Origin: Gelatoporia subvermispora B
Lineage: Eukaryota; Basidiomycota; Agaricomycetes; Polyporales; Gelatoporiaceae
Length of the DNA stretch: 64,000 nt
Assembly (NCBI GenBank): GCA_000320605.2
Contig: KB445805.1
Span: forward strand, 62,001-126,000
Direction: 5' to 3'
In this document: piece after piece, positions 36,698 to 48,859 of the stretch
Layout: each line of letters begins with the position of its first letter
Numbering within the stretch: the stretch's first letter is position 1
The notes under the pieces: model-generated
The model's database searches: none
Told to the model about the DNA's origin: nothing
What the model saw: only the letters and a program-made list of their open reading frames with translations
Made by a program: the position numbers and the translations under genes

Positions 36698-36850
36698 TTG
36701 GAAGTGTACCGCGAGAAAATGATCTCGCTGCGGGCGGTCCTGGGCGTGCATGCAACGCTGCGCGCGCGCAGGGTGCAGCTGCAGAACCAGCCGGGCTTGT
36801 TCATGACTTTTGCGGTGTCTCCGAGGCTGTACTCAAATTCGACCTTGTCC
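36698..36850 (+). pseudogene. Decayed G-protein alpha fragment
   Basis: About 50 codons align with residues in the helical domain of the G-alpha at 29772. The relic reads REKMISLR, then VHATLRARRVQLQNQPGLF, then MTFAVSPRLY; the gene reads REDIIALW, VQATLRTHGVQLQNQPGLF and VTFAVSLRLY. The P-loop and switch regions are not found nearby, and the frame cannot be extended. It is therefore a truncated, non-functional copy on the strand opposite to the intact gene. Confidence 0.75.
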
Positions 36851-38633
36851 GACTGCGCGGGTTGCAGCGCACAACTATGCACCTACTGGAGATGCATGAT
36901 ACTGTTCTGGATTGAAGTCTGTTTTCGGGGTGCTTATAAAAGGTTGGGCAGAGGATGGTGTACGCGTCATCATGCATTGTTTCAGCACCCGTCACTCTCG
37001 ATCGTAAAGCGGTGATGACGTACTTGCCGAGGCTTCCAATTTTATACCTGACGCTAAGCTCTAGGCCTCATAGGTCTCACAACGCACGCCAAGTATTGTC
37101 CCTGTCCCTGTCGCTCGCACGTCCCACGAGAAGACAAGGACTCTTCTGTGCCATGCTCTCGCTCGCAACGAGGGATGCCTAGGTCCACCCGCGACGATAC
37201 TACAGAGGCAATGGGCCCAATCACATGGTCGGTTTTGCCTTTCGATGTATTACGTGGGGAGAGGGGAATTGTATTTCATATCGTAGTAAGTCCAGCCCGT
37301 CCTTCAATAGAGCATTTGGAACGATCTCAAAGCATAGGTACCTATTTATTCAGGTAGTCGTTGGACGCAAGGCTCGCTGGAGTCTTCAGCGATCACTCGT
37401 TGCTTGTGGTAACGATCCGACGTACATCCGCTGCATCTCTGGAGGATTGTATAAGACGTATAACTCTTAACTCACTGGTAACCAAGACTATGTTCGGGGC
37501 GATGACTTCGTACTCGCACAACTCCCAAGTGTCATGTCGCTAGCTTGGAGAATAACAGGACACTCTGTCGCTACTCGCTTTGGCAAGAGAGTGACAGGTT
37601 CGCAAGCTGCGCAGTAGAGAAGATGCCTACAGATGAGAGAACACCTAGTCACAGATAGCGAATGTGCGAGCTGACCTTAGTTTTAGAACACTAGAAGCAA
37701 ACCTCGATGTCCTGAGGTCCTGCTCCTCGTACCGTTTTCTACATTCGCTGAAGCTCAGTTAAATAGCAATGTACTATGTCATCCAGGACGCAGGGAAGGT
37801 TGTCGCAATCTAAAATAGACAGGGCCGTAGAGGCGCGTGCGCATTGCAAGGGCACACGTGCGTGCCACGGACAACGTGACCGTGTCACTTGTGCGATCAG
37901 TTAGCGTACGCGTCGCGTCTCCGCAACATGAACATCTAAAATAAGTGGTCCTTCACGACTGCCTTGCAATTCGTTGGTCGAATTGTTCCGGGTAATTCAG
38001 TTGACCCATCTCCACATGTACAGATATGATTTTAGCTTCTCGAAGGCTTGGCCTCAGCCCAATCGTAGTACTGTATATGACCTGAGGCCATACGGAATAA
38101 CTACTAGTGGGAAAGAAATAGTCAGACTCACGCAAGTCAAAGCGAGCGTCGACAGTCGCGGTATCTGACTTGCTCGCCGTTGTGCCGATTATCTATTATA
38201 GCGCACGGGTCGATGTGACACATTTTAAATCCAGTACCCGTTTCGATCAATGATCGAGATCTCGGACATTACCAACTGACAGTTATGGTCTTTTAGCGAA
38301 CATGCACAGATACATCGCAACTGGTTGACCGTCACCGTCAAGTTGGCTCTCGAGCCTCTATGGTACACAGCGATTGCCTACCGTGGTAGGCATCATTGAA
38401 CGTCTAGGTCTGATTACTGGAGTATTGGATCTTCACACTCAGAGATGAATCCAAACTCCGGAGTCACAGTGATCCGACGGGCAGTGTGCCGCTCCGAACA
38501 GTAAATATTTGGCGTGCTTTCAGAGTTGGTGCGTGTTACATCGTTACCTACATTGCAGACATTGAATGCTAGTAGTATCCCGCACCATTGAGTACTTCGC
38601 CATTGTCCGTAATATGTGTACATAGGATCGTAC
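36851..38633. other. No gene recognised
   Basis: About 1.8 kb of short frames between the G-alpha relic and the receptor gene stop codon. Confidence 0.45.
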
Positions 38634-41600
38634 CTATGGTAGCTTCGCACCTCTTTCTCGTAGCAGAGCGGCAACTGCGTATTTACGGGTGCGACTCACG
38701 TTACGGTCTATGTTTAGCATTAATAAATGGAACTCATCATCTATGTCCCTGTTTGCCGCTGCCAGTGCAGTGCCGAACTTGTCGCAGTGGCTATTGACAT
38801 CTGCACCATGGTCGATGAGTAATTGCACGGCATCAAGATGTCCATAGAATGATGCAGTGTGGAGTGCACAGCCGCTCTCTCCGCTGTGGACATTGACATC
38901 CGCCCCATGCTCCAGGAGTAGAGAGATGAAATTGCAGTTGCCATGACAGCACGCAGCTCGGAGTGCTGAGCCATGCTTCCCGCCGTGGGCATTGATGTCC
39001 GCGCCATGATCAAGTAGTAGGCGTACAAGATCGAGAGGTGGATCGTAAGATGTACCAGTTAATTGGAATGGCAGCTCATACTGCCCGCGTTGGGCGTTGA
39101 TGTCCATGATGTGACTGGAGGCGCGAAAAACAGTGTTGTGTGTGCCACGGAAGGACGCGGCTTGCAGTGCCGACCCATATATTCCACCCTGCGCATTGAT
39201 GTCTGCGCCGCAGTCAAGAAGTAGGCGTACAATGTCCAGCGATCCGCTGCAAGACGCGGCTTGGAGAGCAGAACCATACTTCCCGCCCTGGGCGTTGATG
39301 TCTGCACCGCGCTCGAGTAATAGGTGCACGACCTCGAAACATGGATTGGAGGATGCACTGGCAGCTTGGAGTGCTGACCCATACTGTCCATCCTGCGCAT
39401 TGATGTCTGCGCCGTGATCAAGGAGCAGGCGTACAACCTCCAGCGAATTACCATAGGCTGCGGCTTGAAGTGCAGACCCATACTCCCCGCCCTGTGCATT
39501 GATGTTCGCGCCACGATTGAGCAGCAGGCGCACAACATCAAGCGATCCACGGAACGACGCGGCTTGGAGTGCCGACCCATACTCCCCGCCCTGTGCATTG
39601 ATGTTTGCGCCGCGATCTAGGAGCAAGCGCACAACATCGAGTGATCTATGGCAGGCCGTAGCTGGCGGTGCGGACCCGTACTGCCCTCCCTTTGCCTTGG
39701 TGTCTGCGCCATTAACTACCATATACACAACAAGGACATATTGATCGTAGGATGCACTAGCAATGTAGAGTGGCGATCCATGCTGGCCGCTCTGCGCATT
39801 GATGTCGGCGCCGTGATCAAGGAGCAGGCGCACAACCTCGAGCGATTTACCGAAGGACGCAGCTTGAAGTGCTGATCCGTATTCCCCGCCCTGAGCATTG
39901 ACATCCGCCTCGTGATCGAGGAGCAGGCGCACAACGTCAGGCGATCCACTGAAGGCTGCAACTTGGAGTGTTGACCCGTATTGCCCGCTCTGCGCATTGA
40001 TGTCCGCACCACGATCAAGTAGTAGGCGCACAACATCAAGCGATCCACGCAATGATGCGGCTGAGAGCACCGATCCGTACTCCCCGCCCTGTGCATGGAT
40101 GTCGGCGCCGTAATCGAGGAGCAAGCGCACAACGTCAAGCGAGCCACTACAGGCCGCAGCATGGAGTGCAGACCCATACTTCTTACTTTGTGCATGGACG
40201 TCGGCGCCGTGGTCAAGTAGTAGGCGCACAATGTCAAGTGATCCAACAGAGGACGCGGCTACGAGCGCCGACCCAGCGGTCTCGCCCTGGGCATTGATTT
40301 CTGCACCGCGATCGAGTAATAGGCGCACGACATCGAAGCATGGATTGGTGGATGCACTGGCAATGTGGAGAGCTGACTCATACTGGTCGCTCTGCGCATT
40401 GATATCAGCACCGCGATCGAGGAGCAAGCGTACAATGTCAAGCGATCCACGAGAGGACGCGGCTTGGAGTGCTGATCCATACTCTCCGCCCTGAGCATTG
40501 ATCTCCGCGCCGCGATCGAGAAGGAGGCGTACAACGTCGAGTGATCTATGGCAGGACGCTGATTGGAGTGCCGACCCATACTGTCCTCCCTGTGCATTGA
40601 TGTCTGCGCCATGATCGAGGAGTAGGCGCACAATGTCAGGCGATCCAGGGAAGGATGCAGCTTGGAGTGCCGACCCATAATGTCCGCTCTGCGCATTACA
40701 GTCCGCACCGTGGCTGAGCAACAGACGCACAACGTCAAGCGAACCGTGGAAAGACGCGGCTTGGAGTGCCGACCCATACTCCCCACCATGTGCATTGATG
40801 TCCGCACCGTGATCAAGTAATAGGCGCACAACATCGACACTTGGCTTGTAGGATGCACTGGCAGCTTGGATTGCTGACCCATACTTCCCGCACTGCGCCT
40901 TGACGTCAGCGCCGTGATCGAGGAGCAGGCGTACAACGTCGAGCGATCCACCGAAGGATGCAGCTTGGAGCGCCGACCCATACTCTTCGCTCTGCGCATC
41001 AATGTCCACGCCGTAATCGAGGAGCAGCCGCACAGCGTTGATGTGCCCTTGAGAGGCAGCAGCGGTAAGAGGAAGCCCGTATTGGCCGCCACGTAAGCTT
41101 TTTAAGTCTTCATGGGTAGTGAGAAGATGGTCCACCACGTCATGAAAACCGGCTAATGCGGCATAGTACAGTGTGTTTGTCAGAGAAGGTATGCCGTAAT
41201 GCTGGGATACCCTCTCTTCAAAACGTTTCCCCCAAAATATAACGCCTCCTCCGCAGGGATCAAATATCTGTTTCATGGCATCCCGAAGCTGCAGAGCGAT
41301 GTCCTCGACCCGTGCATGATCAACCCACCACGTGGTCGAGTAAGAAGCTAGGGGAACAATGTCGAGCGAGGCTTCCTCTGTAAAATCGCTGCAAGTAAGG
41401 AGGACGGCGAGGCAAGCCTGCGTCAGCGTGAGATGTGCCTCTTTTTCTGAGAGGTAGAACCGGCTGATAGCAGGATGCGGGTCGATGAATAAACGGCTCG
41501 AAAAAAGGAACTCCTTGACTGAAAAGTGGGCAAACTGCACGTGTCGCTCTGGATCCACCACCACAAACGAGGAACACAGGGTCAAGATAGCGTCTTCCGG

Positions 41601-44073
41601 CTTTGACTGACGCAAATCGTCCACGAGCCGCGGGATCTCCGAGGAGTCGAAGTCTACTGCAAGAACCTCGGCGAGGTCTTCGATGGACAAAGGCTCCCTG
41701 CACACCGCAAGGCATTGAAAGAGGCGGTGAGTATAGTCCCAGCTTTCTGTGTCTAGGTCCAGGAGCATGCGTCGATATGTCTCGTCGAGCGACTCCGGCA
41801 GATTATCTAGGGCGTTCCGGATCTTCGCTGGATGACAACGATGTAGCCGTTCCAATTGACAATATACCCATCTAAACCTGTGAGGTAAGAAGTGGCGTAA
41901 GGACGAGATACGAGATGTATATAACAGGTGTTGGCATACATTCCATTAGCCCTCGTCGAGAGCTCCGTGATTGCCATCTCCTTGTCATTCTCTCGCCACA
42001 ATCCGAAGCCAGAGTCAGACTCCGATTCTATGACTGTTCGCACGTAGTCGGCGATGGCATTTCCTTGTCCCATCTCGTTGCTGAGAGCAACAGAGCACGG
42101 CGATAGTGGCTCGAGTGTGTTCCTAATATCCACTTCTGGCCGGCTGGTGACACAAATTCGCACATGCTGGATGCGCCATTTGACGATTCTTTCGATGAGT
42201 TGTAGCACATGACGGCGCTTGGACTCAGATTCAGGGCATTCGTCCAGAGCGTCGATCACGATGAATATCGAATGGTCTGATGAAGCCTCCAGCATCTTGT
42301 GGAGACACAGTATAAGCGCATCGTGACGGGGTTGGTGTGAGCCGTTGGCGTTGCTGGAGTGTAGTTCAGACAGGATGCGAGCAGCGCAATCCGAATTTGC
42401 AGCGATGGAGACGAGTATGTGCGCAAGGATACTCCGTACGTGCTGTTTCGCGGTGTCCCGGAAATCGCAGTAGAAGTATGCAAGTATGATGTCTGGCTGT
42501 GCCAGCCAGGTGCGGTTGATGTCTTCGATGACCGCGGAGCTAGTCACGGTATGTCAGAATACTGCAGCACGCAAGCAATGTCATACGTACCAGAGGATGC
42601 TTTTTCCGGATCCGGCTGGATGGATGCACATGAGTATAACAACATCGATGGATGCCAGGCCGGATGCTTACGTTTTCCATGGATCCATAGTAATGAGCCC
42701 GTTGTCTTCCATTCTGCTAACACGTCTCCTTCAATGAACCAGGTCGACGTTCCATCCTGGTGGGACTCAACCGCCGTATTATGGTTCGTCGAGGGGTCCG
42801 GTGGAGAAAGCCATCGGCGGTATTTTTCGCCCATAGCATCACCTGTGGGCTACGCTGAGATGCGAGAAGAAAGATCAACATATTCAACGAACGAACGTTT
42901 CATGTCGTTGATATCCTTTTCGATCTGCCCGATATTGGCTACGTGCTGTGTGAGTGATACTTCATGACGTGTGGTGATTTCACGGACCTACGTGCCTGTC
43001 AAGTTCTGATATTGCTGCCAGAAGTTTGTCTGTTGCTACCGCTCCGGCTGTACAAACACTGTGGAATCAGATCAAGAAATAGAAAAGATAGTCGCGCACT
43101 TTGCATGAGTGTATCAAGTGCTTTGAGCAGACGGTAAGTAGCGTCAAGGGTCTCTGCCTCTACGGTAAGGGCTTCCTTTGATGTGAGACGGTTCAATTTC
43201 CGGAGGGCGTCTTCGACGGTGGTGTCCCCCAACAGCTTCTGGACATATTTGTCTGTCATATTGGACACTCAGACTCTGACATGCAAGCTAAAGCAGCCAC
43301 TCACTCAAACGACTCTGTTTCACTTCGGCGGTGGCGAGTGCGAGGATAGAAATCACTTCGGTGAGTATCTTGAGCAACATTGGCTTCATCGAGGTGATCG
43401 AGGGGCCGTTGGAGTAGATCTTCAGGCGATCGAGGAAGCTTGACACGCATCCAAGGAGTTCTACCAAGGAATCGTAACTCTCGCTGACATTCTTGATCGC
43501 CTGATGCGATTCATATTGAGACATGCAGGTATGAGATCGCAAGGGAGATGGTAGACGCACCTCAAGCAGAATCCCGACAGCGCCTAGAATCGCATTCGCT
43601 GGAGGAAACATCTGCTTGGACGTGTCAGGATTCACTCGAATGATACATAGCCTTTTGCTTACTACGCCGAAGCCTTCGCCCAACGTATCGGTGGGACGTA
43701 GGGCAAGGATTACTGTGACGATTGGGTACAGCTTCCGCATCAGGTTTCTTTTGCCCTTTCCGTTCCGGAAGGTGTCGAACTCGCTGGTACACTTGTGGAA
43801 CTCCGCCATCACGTCCTCAATGGACTGACAACTCTCGAGCCGAACGATGATCGGATGAGTAGTCAAGTCCGTTTCCGTTCGCTCCTTGTGCTTCCCGAGT
43901 GCGTTCCTGTACTCATCAAGAGCTTCCTTGAACAACAAATTGTACTCGGAAGACGCAGGGCCTGTGGAAGGCGGTACCGGTGTCTGACTGGCTAAGTGCT
44001 GGGGTAAGCCAGAAGCCTGCGATGAGGAACGCCTCTGCTTGATATGTGCTAAGTGTCGTATCTTCCGAAGCAT
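38634..44073 (-). CDS. Fungal NLR: Goodbye - NACHT - ankyrin repeats
   Basis: STAND-class receptor of the kind linked to fungal self/non-self recognition and programmed cell death. Ten exons: 44073-43666, 43611-43561, 43500-43305, 43267-43100, 43029-42992, 42945-42897, 42842-42672, 42615-42591, 42539-41940, 41877-38634; 1,649 residues, all in phase. The N-terminus (about 35-285) matches the Goodbye domain (FKEALDEYRNAL, FPPANAILGAVGILLE, SYDSLVELLG). RRWLSPPDPSTNHN precedes the NACHT domain, with Walker A GKPGSGKS assembled from two small exons and Walker B FIVIDALDECPES. FRWVYCQLERL begins the winged-helix part. The last exon holds 23 full plus one partial ankyrin repeats built on YGSALQAASxxGSLDVVRLL. 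Repeats are 33 residues, five of them 35. Two early introns are multiples of three and could also be read through. Confidence 0.93.
38720..41090 (-). repeat. Coding tandem repeat: about 23 near-identical ankyrin units
   Basis: Unit of 99 bases (33 residues), with five longer units of 105 bases (repeats 3, 8, 14, 18 and 21, marked by ASASxxP or similar). Consensus positions include GSALQAAS, DVVRLLLD, GADINAQ. One unit (number 20) has lost the helix motif and the last three are more divergent, so the middle of the array seems homogenised. Confidence 0.9.
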
Positions 44074-46170
44074 ATTCGTAGGGTTGCGAGAGCGAACAGG
44101 CTAACACTCAGATAAAGTTCTGAAGCCAAGCACTGAGGGGTAAATAGCTGAGGTCGATTGCAAGAGGGTGTGAGGCCACGCGGTGATAGCCACGTGTACT
44201 TATGCTCATGGGATACCTGAGAAATAACGGCTCATACGGAGCTGCCATGCAGACATCTGGAAAGGCCGAAAGCTTCTAGGGAAGTGTACCTGTGCAAAAG
44301 GCTTCATGTAGCACAGGTTCAAGACGAGCGCCCAGCGACCGTCCAGAGCAAGCACGCGCCGCTCGAATAACGTTAGACGCTCTCTTCGAACACTCTTGCG
44401 TCGGACGTCCGCCTTGAAGGCTTTATCGCTAATGACTGCATTTGCGATACCTGGTGACTTGTATGCATACTCGGACCTTATTGCTACCAGATGCACCGTC
44501 TGCGCTGCATTGACCAAACCATATATACACGTGGCTGACATGAAGGTACCATGCTCTACCGCTCATCGCTTGCATTACGTATTTGGCCAGTGTAATCCGG
44601 AGCTAATGCATAGCCGCCAGCCAGAGGCCTGAGGGCAAAGCGAGCCGGGTCTAAGGCATCAGCGCAGGAGGCGCATTTGTGAAGCAGTTCATCTCCTTCT
44701 CTCGTTGGCCTGAAGCTGCGTAGGGATGGCGCGCATTCATTATGCCGCCTTCGGTTGTCCGTGAGAGCTTGAAATTCAATAGTCAACACAGGTGCAGCGA
44801 AAGAGGAAGGTTTCCGCCCCGAGGTACGTCCTGATCGCTACTACTGTGATGTTCACCATTCCTGTTGGCCGCTTGATTTCTTGTTCGTTCTGGACAAGTC
44901 TTCTCAGTATGACTTTGATGAAGACAATAAAGGGTTACTTCTGCGCTGTTCAGCAGCTGGCTTAGGAGGTCGACGGGTCAATTCGCTGGGACGTGACAAG
45001 GTACAGTCGCCTGCCACACTAATTTCGCGGTGTGATAAGACTGTACTAGCTACACACATTGAGATGTGCCTCTAAGTTCAACTGTAAATACAACATAGTT
45101 TTGCTACGTTCATCCGTACCAGCATTCCGCACTCGCCACCACCGAAATGCCGTGAACTGCATTTGCGGCAGATATTTATTAGGACTCACCTGAAGCTCAT
45201 TCATTCGCAATACAATCTTTTCACACTCTGACCCCGACCGAGCGTGGGGAATATCTACTGACCACTCGTCACGCCGTCCAATGTTCGTTCGAAGTCACTG
45301 GAGCAATGCACGGGTCGTATCTGTCGATGCTCTGGGCCAACACATGGGAAGTTTGACATCCTAGACGCCCTGAGCGAGCATTTACATGAGACGATGCACG
45401 CACCCAGACGCCCTATGACGCTAGACTGCAGTGCCTACACCGCTTTCAACCACTCAAATCACGATATCCATTATCCTACGCATGCACCATGTTAGATGTC
45501 GCCGGCTGCATACACATATGCAACTCATTCATACACTGTTGAATCTGGAGATGCGGAGTGCGCTGTGAGTAGCAATATGCCGGCGGCTTGAGCAGAGCTT
45601 CTGATGTGTTTTGCGGAGGACCCCTTGAATACCAGTACGGCGGAGGAGGGATTTGAGCGCGGTTCTGGATCTTGAGGGACGTGCAATGAGGCCCCGGACA
45701 TCAGAATCTGACATCATCGACTCACCGTAGACATTGAAAGATGCGCAAACCGAGATGTACCAATTACCGACGGCGAGAGCAGCGTTGTACTTGAGCACGA
45801 GGAGAGATGTGCACTTGTAGGTCATGAGAGGTCGATGACGTGGACAACAATCCTGCACCAGTTCATCCGTGAAGGACGAAACAGTCTTGTTGAGAATCGC
45901 TCACCTAAATAGAACACATATGCATCTCTGTCAATGGTTCTACGTGCAGGGGTCCAGAAACACTATTCAATTTGAAGATCCCTTGAGATCAGTCTGACAA
46001 TCGGCCTGAATTTGAGGGAGTAGAGCTGAAGCCCGTGGGGCGCAGGGGGAAGGACACAGCTGAACTTTCAATGGCACAGTTCTTCCCCGCGTAATAGGAT
46101 GACCGACTGAGTATGTAGCAGGACTCCCAGGAGAGAGACCAATTGGTGTGCGTTGCGATGATGCGATCGT
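44074..46170. other. No gene recognised
   Basis: Promoter side of the receptor gene and about 2 kb of short frames. Nothing supported. Confidence 0.45.
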
Positions 46171-46174
46171 CATT

Positions 46175-47000
46175 GGACGCGATCGGGGAGCGTTCGACTC
46201 AATCCACGTGACCGACGCGCGGGCTTCAGGGCAAGCATTCTCGCGATGACGCAAGTTTGCGCTTGCGACGACTGTCTCTCCCTATGTCCACTTGACAGCC
46301 TGAATCAGAGAAGCTTGAAGCTCTCGATGCTCTCTAACACCAGTGTCCTGCTGGATCGTCTTGCGCGTCCCCGTCGACCACCATAAATTGCGTTACCCAT
46401 CTTTGATCATACCTTACTTGCTACGACTCCGACTGTCGGTTTTACTCGCGACTACGACGTCTTGCCTACGGGAGGGAGTGTTAAACAGATACTCGTGCAT
46501 ACCGCTAAGGCGGTCCGAACATCCTGCGCAAAATATATCTGGTATCCAAGTCTAGGAATCCCTCTCGGCGACATCCCCTACGCTTAACTTAGCACCAGAA
46601 TGCTCCTCGCATTGGACGTAGTGCGAGTTACTATGGGACAGCTACCAGGCAAATTCTGACCGACGAGCTTACTTAACTTGTCACCAGATCCAAAGGGTCG
46701 CGTGTACCCCGCACTGTGGATCAACACACACTCCTGATGGACTCTTTTTTGCCAAGTCCTCTTCACCCATGGCGGTCGTATGGAACCAGGACGTCACACC
46801 GATTCTGCAATCCGGTTTTCCGGACCCATCACGAGCTATAGAACAACATACTAGAGTGGTTCCTCCTACGGATGGATCTTGCAATTATCTGCTACCTTGT
46901 CCCTAATGTGCCGACAGCCATCGACTCGATCATTCGGGTTGTACTGCCATCTGCTTTCGACAACTGTCCGTCCATTATATGGTGCTGTTATCGGCGATGA
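46175..47000 (+). repeat. Dispersed degenerate repeat, copy 1
   Basis: Shares with 54470-55000 a leading block (CACGTGACC, then GGGCAAGCATTCTCGCG). Further shared blocks are a GAAGCTC / CTCTCTA region, TGGATCAAcA...TCCTGATGGAC, and ACCAGGACGTC...CGATTCTGCAAT. The order and spacing are conserved, so both derive from one element or duplicated gene. Open frames within it (VWNQDVTPILQ) are interrupted by stops and belong to no family I know. Confidence 0.5.
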
Positions 47001-48268
47001 CCTACGTTTTTGAAACTATTGCCTGACGATCCCCTACGGCTGGACCTCTTTCCTGACAATGTGTCGAGGGCGACTCCTGGGCTGGTCCATCGCAAGACAC
47101 CGCTGTATCTACGGGTGAAATATCTACACAGATCTCGTATTGCCCAGGTTCGCGTATTTTCAAACCATCGCTAGCTCGCCCGGTTGCGAACACTGTACCC
47201 CTACTATTACTTCTTTCTCAGGCTTTCCAAAACGACTTTGCCGGACGCCTCACAACTTCCCTCAGCTTCCCCTCACAACTTCCCTCAGCTTCCCCTCACA
47301 ACTTCCCTCAGCTTCCCCTCACAACTTCCCTCAGCTTCCCCTCACATAATCGATGTAATAGGCTTCCTACGCGTACATCGCTGGACTGCCAGGTGCGCTG
47401 AGTCGCAACATAGCCCTCTCCCCGCTACCGGATATACTCACTACCTCGAGAGTTGGAGCAAGTTGAGGAATTCCTCTTTGCGGCAGTCGTAGATACAGGC
47501 GATGCTTTGTCCTACACGTGTAGTGAGTCCACGTTCCGGCCTATCTAGCTATGTTTCTGAGGCTCACGGTGCCCGATTATTCCGCTCGCTCTGTCCGCCT
47601 GAGAGGCGTAAACTTGAAATGCTGGAGGATGTAGACTTCTTGGTAGATACGCACAGCGTGCCATTGTCTTCGGTGGTCTGTCTACTTTCTAAAACTTGGG
47701 ACGAGTTGCTAGATTCTCTCGAATTGCCGAAGGCTTTTCGGCACTTCTAGAGGCCGACGCGCCCGTCGCAAGATTATTGTCTTTGCTATGACATACATGT
47801 GCAGATGCGCGATGCCTGATGTGAAGGCAGAAATCATCGCAAAGCTTATGTGCGTCATACGGGTGGATCCGTGGGGTTTTACAGATATGTTTGGCTTCGG
47901 AAAGTCTTGCTCGCCCGTTACTAGCCATGTAAACCGTCCATTTGTCGGGTATTTGCTGTCTAGGTTACTATTCAATGATCACAAAATGTAAATTCAAGCA
48001 TTCGATATCGAGGTGGCTGGAACAGACGGCAGGAGATACACAAAGACGTATATGACGTGTTTACATGCGCTTTCAAGTCAGATTGGACGCTTCTGCCCTG
48101 AGGCGTCTACACTATCTGGCTACGTGGACGATACGAGGTAGAGGACTTGCGAGTGATAGGGGCGCGGAACAACTTTGCCAAGCTAGGTAAAGTGGCTTGT
48201 TGAGCCGTGGCCTGTTGTGTAGTGGTCTGTTGCGTTTCGGTCTTGACCAGGGTCTTCAGCATGTTGCG
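47001..48268. other. No gene recognised; contains a minisatellite
   Basis: Apart from the minisatellite at 47248-47345, I see plus-strand frames around 47500-48000 with no recognisable homology. Confidence 0.4.
47248..47345. repeat. Minisatellite, 23-base unit, four copies
   Basis: Four perfect or near-perfect copies of CCTCACAACTTCCCTCAGC plus TTCC, followed by a partial CCTCAC. Pyrimidine-rich on the plus strand. Confidence 0.95.
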
Positions 48269-48859
48269 CTAGAATGCACAGTCGTTATCGAAGAGCCGGG
48301 TTACGTATTGGTGACGTACGACATATCTGTGTGATATCTGGTTGACCGTTCCTAGATGCTTCTCTAGCATGGTTCGGATAGACCCTTGATGGGCCCAACA
48401 AGATACATGTCCCTGACGAGAGAGCTTCTCCAGGTCGGTGTTGATGGCATCGAGCATCCTGTCAGAATTGAGTAGTTTCCAGAATGCAAAGTTTGCTGTA
48501 CTCACGAGAGCATCTTGGCAAGCTGGACGTTGAGGGTCGGATCGAGTGCGTCATGGTACTCCTCAAAGTCCTCCTTCAATTCGTTTCCGAGCTCTATTAC
48601 GCGTTCCTTCAGCTGGTGACATTGTTTCTTATTGTATTTCACCATCTGGAAGCATCCACAAGACCCATCGTTATACTTGACACAAGACACCCGAGAAAGA
48701 GTAATCGGTGCGCACCTCGATCGTTTCGACGAGTTCAAGCACAGCGTCTATGACAGTAGGTAGTACAGGCACGGCGCTCATTGTGCTTGATTCCTCATTG
48801 AATACCTTGAGCTCAGTGAGCGAATGAGCGAGAACGTCGTCGGAGATGGAACGAGGCAT
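48269..48859 (-). CDS. Small helical protein resembling HeLo-like/MLKL N-terminal domains
   Basis: Three exons: 48859-48716, 48645-48506, 48458-48269; 157 residues. The pattern PTVIDAVLELVETIE, then KYNKKQCHQLKERVIELGNELKED, then LDAINTDLEKLSRQG resembles the four-helix N-terminal domain found in MLKL and in many mushroom STAND and kinase proteins (xxNKxQCxxLxxR is typical). These domains act as death effectors or adaptors. Here it stands alone, without kinase or NACHT. The intron 1 acceptor could also be 30 bases earlier, adding 10 residues. It is divergent from the lipase-lectin gene at 50258. The domain call rests on pattern similarity only. Confidence 0.6.

Noticed and set aside
38960..41090. 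CRISPR-like regularly spaced repeats
   Set aside because: The 99-base units are back-to-back ankyrin codons in one open frame, without unique spacers, in a eukaryote.
39059..41092. Minus- and plus-strand frames with repeated motifs overlapping the ankyrin exon
   Set aside because: Out-of-frame and antisense shadows of the 99-base repeat; the unit is a multiple of three, so every frame looks repetitive.
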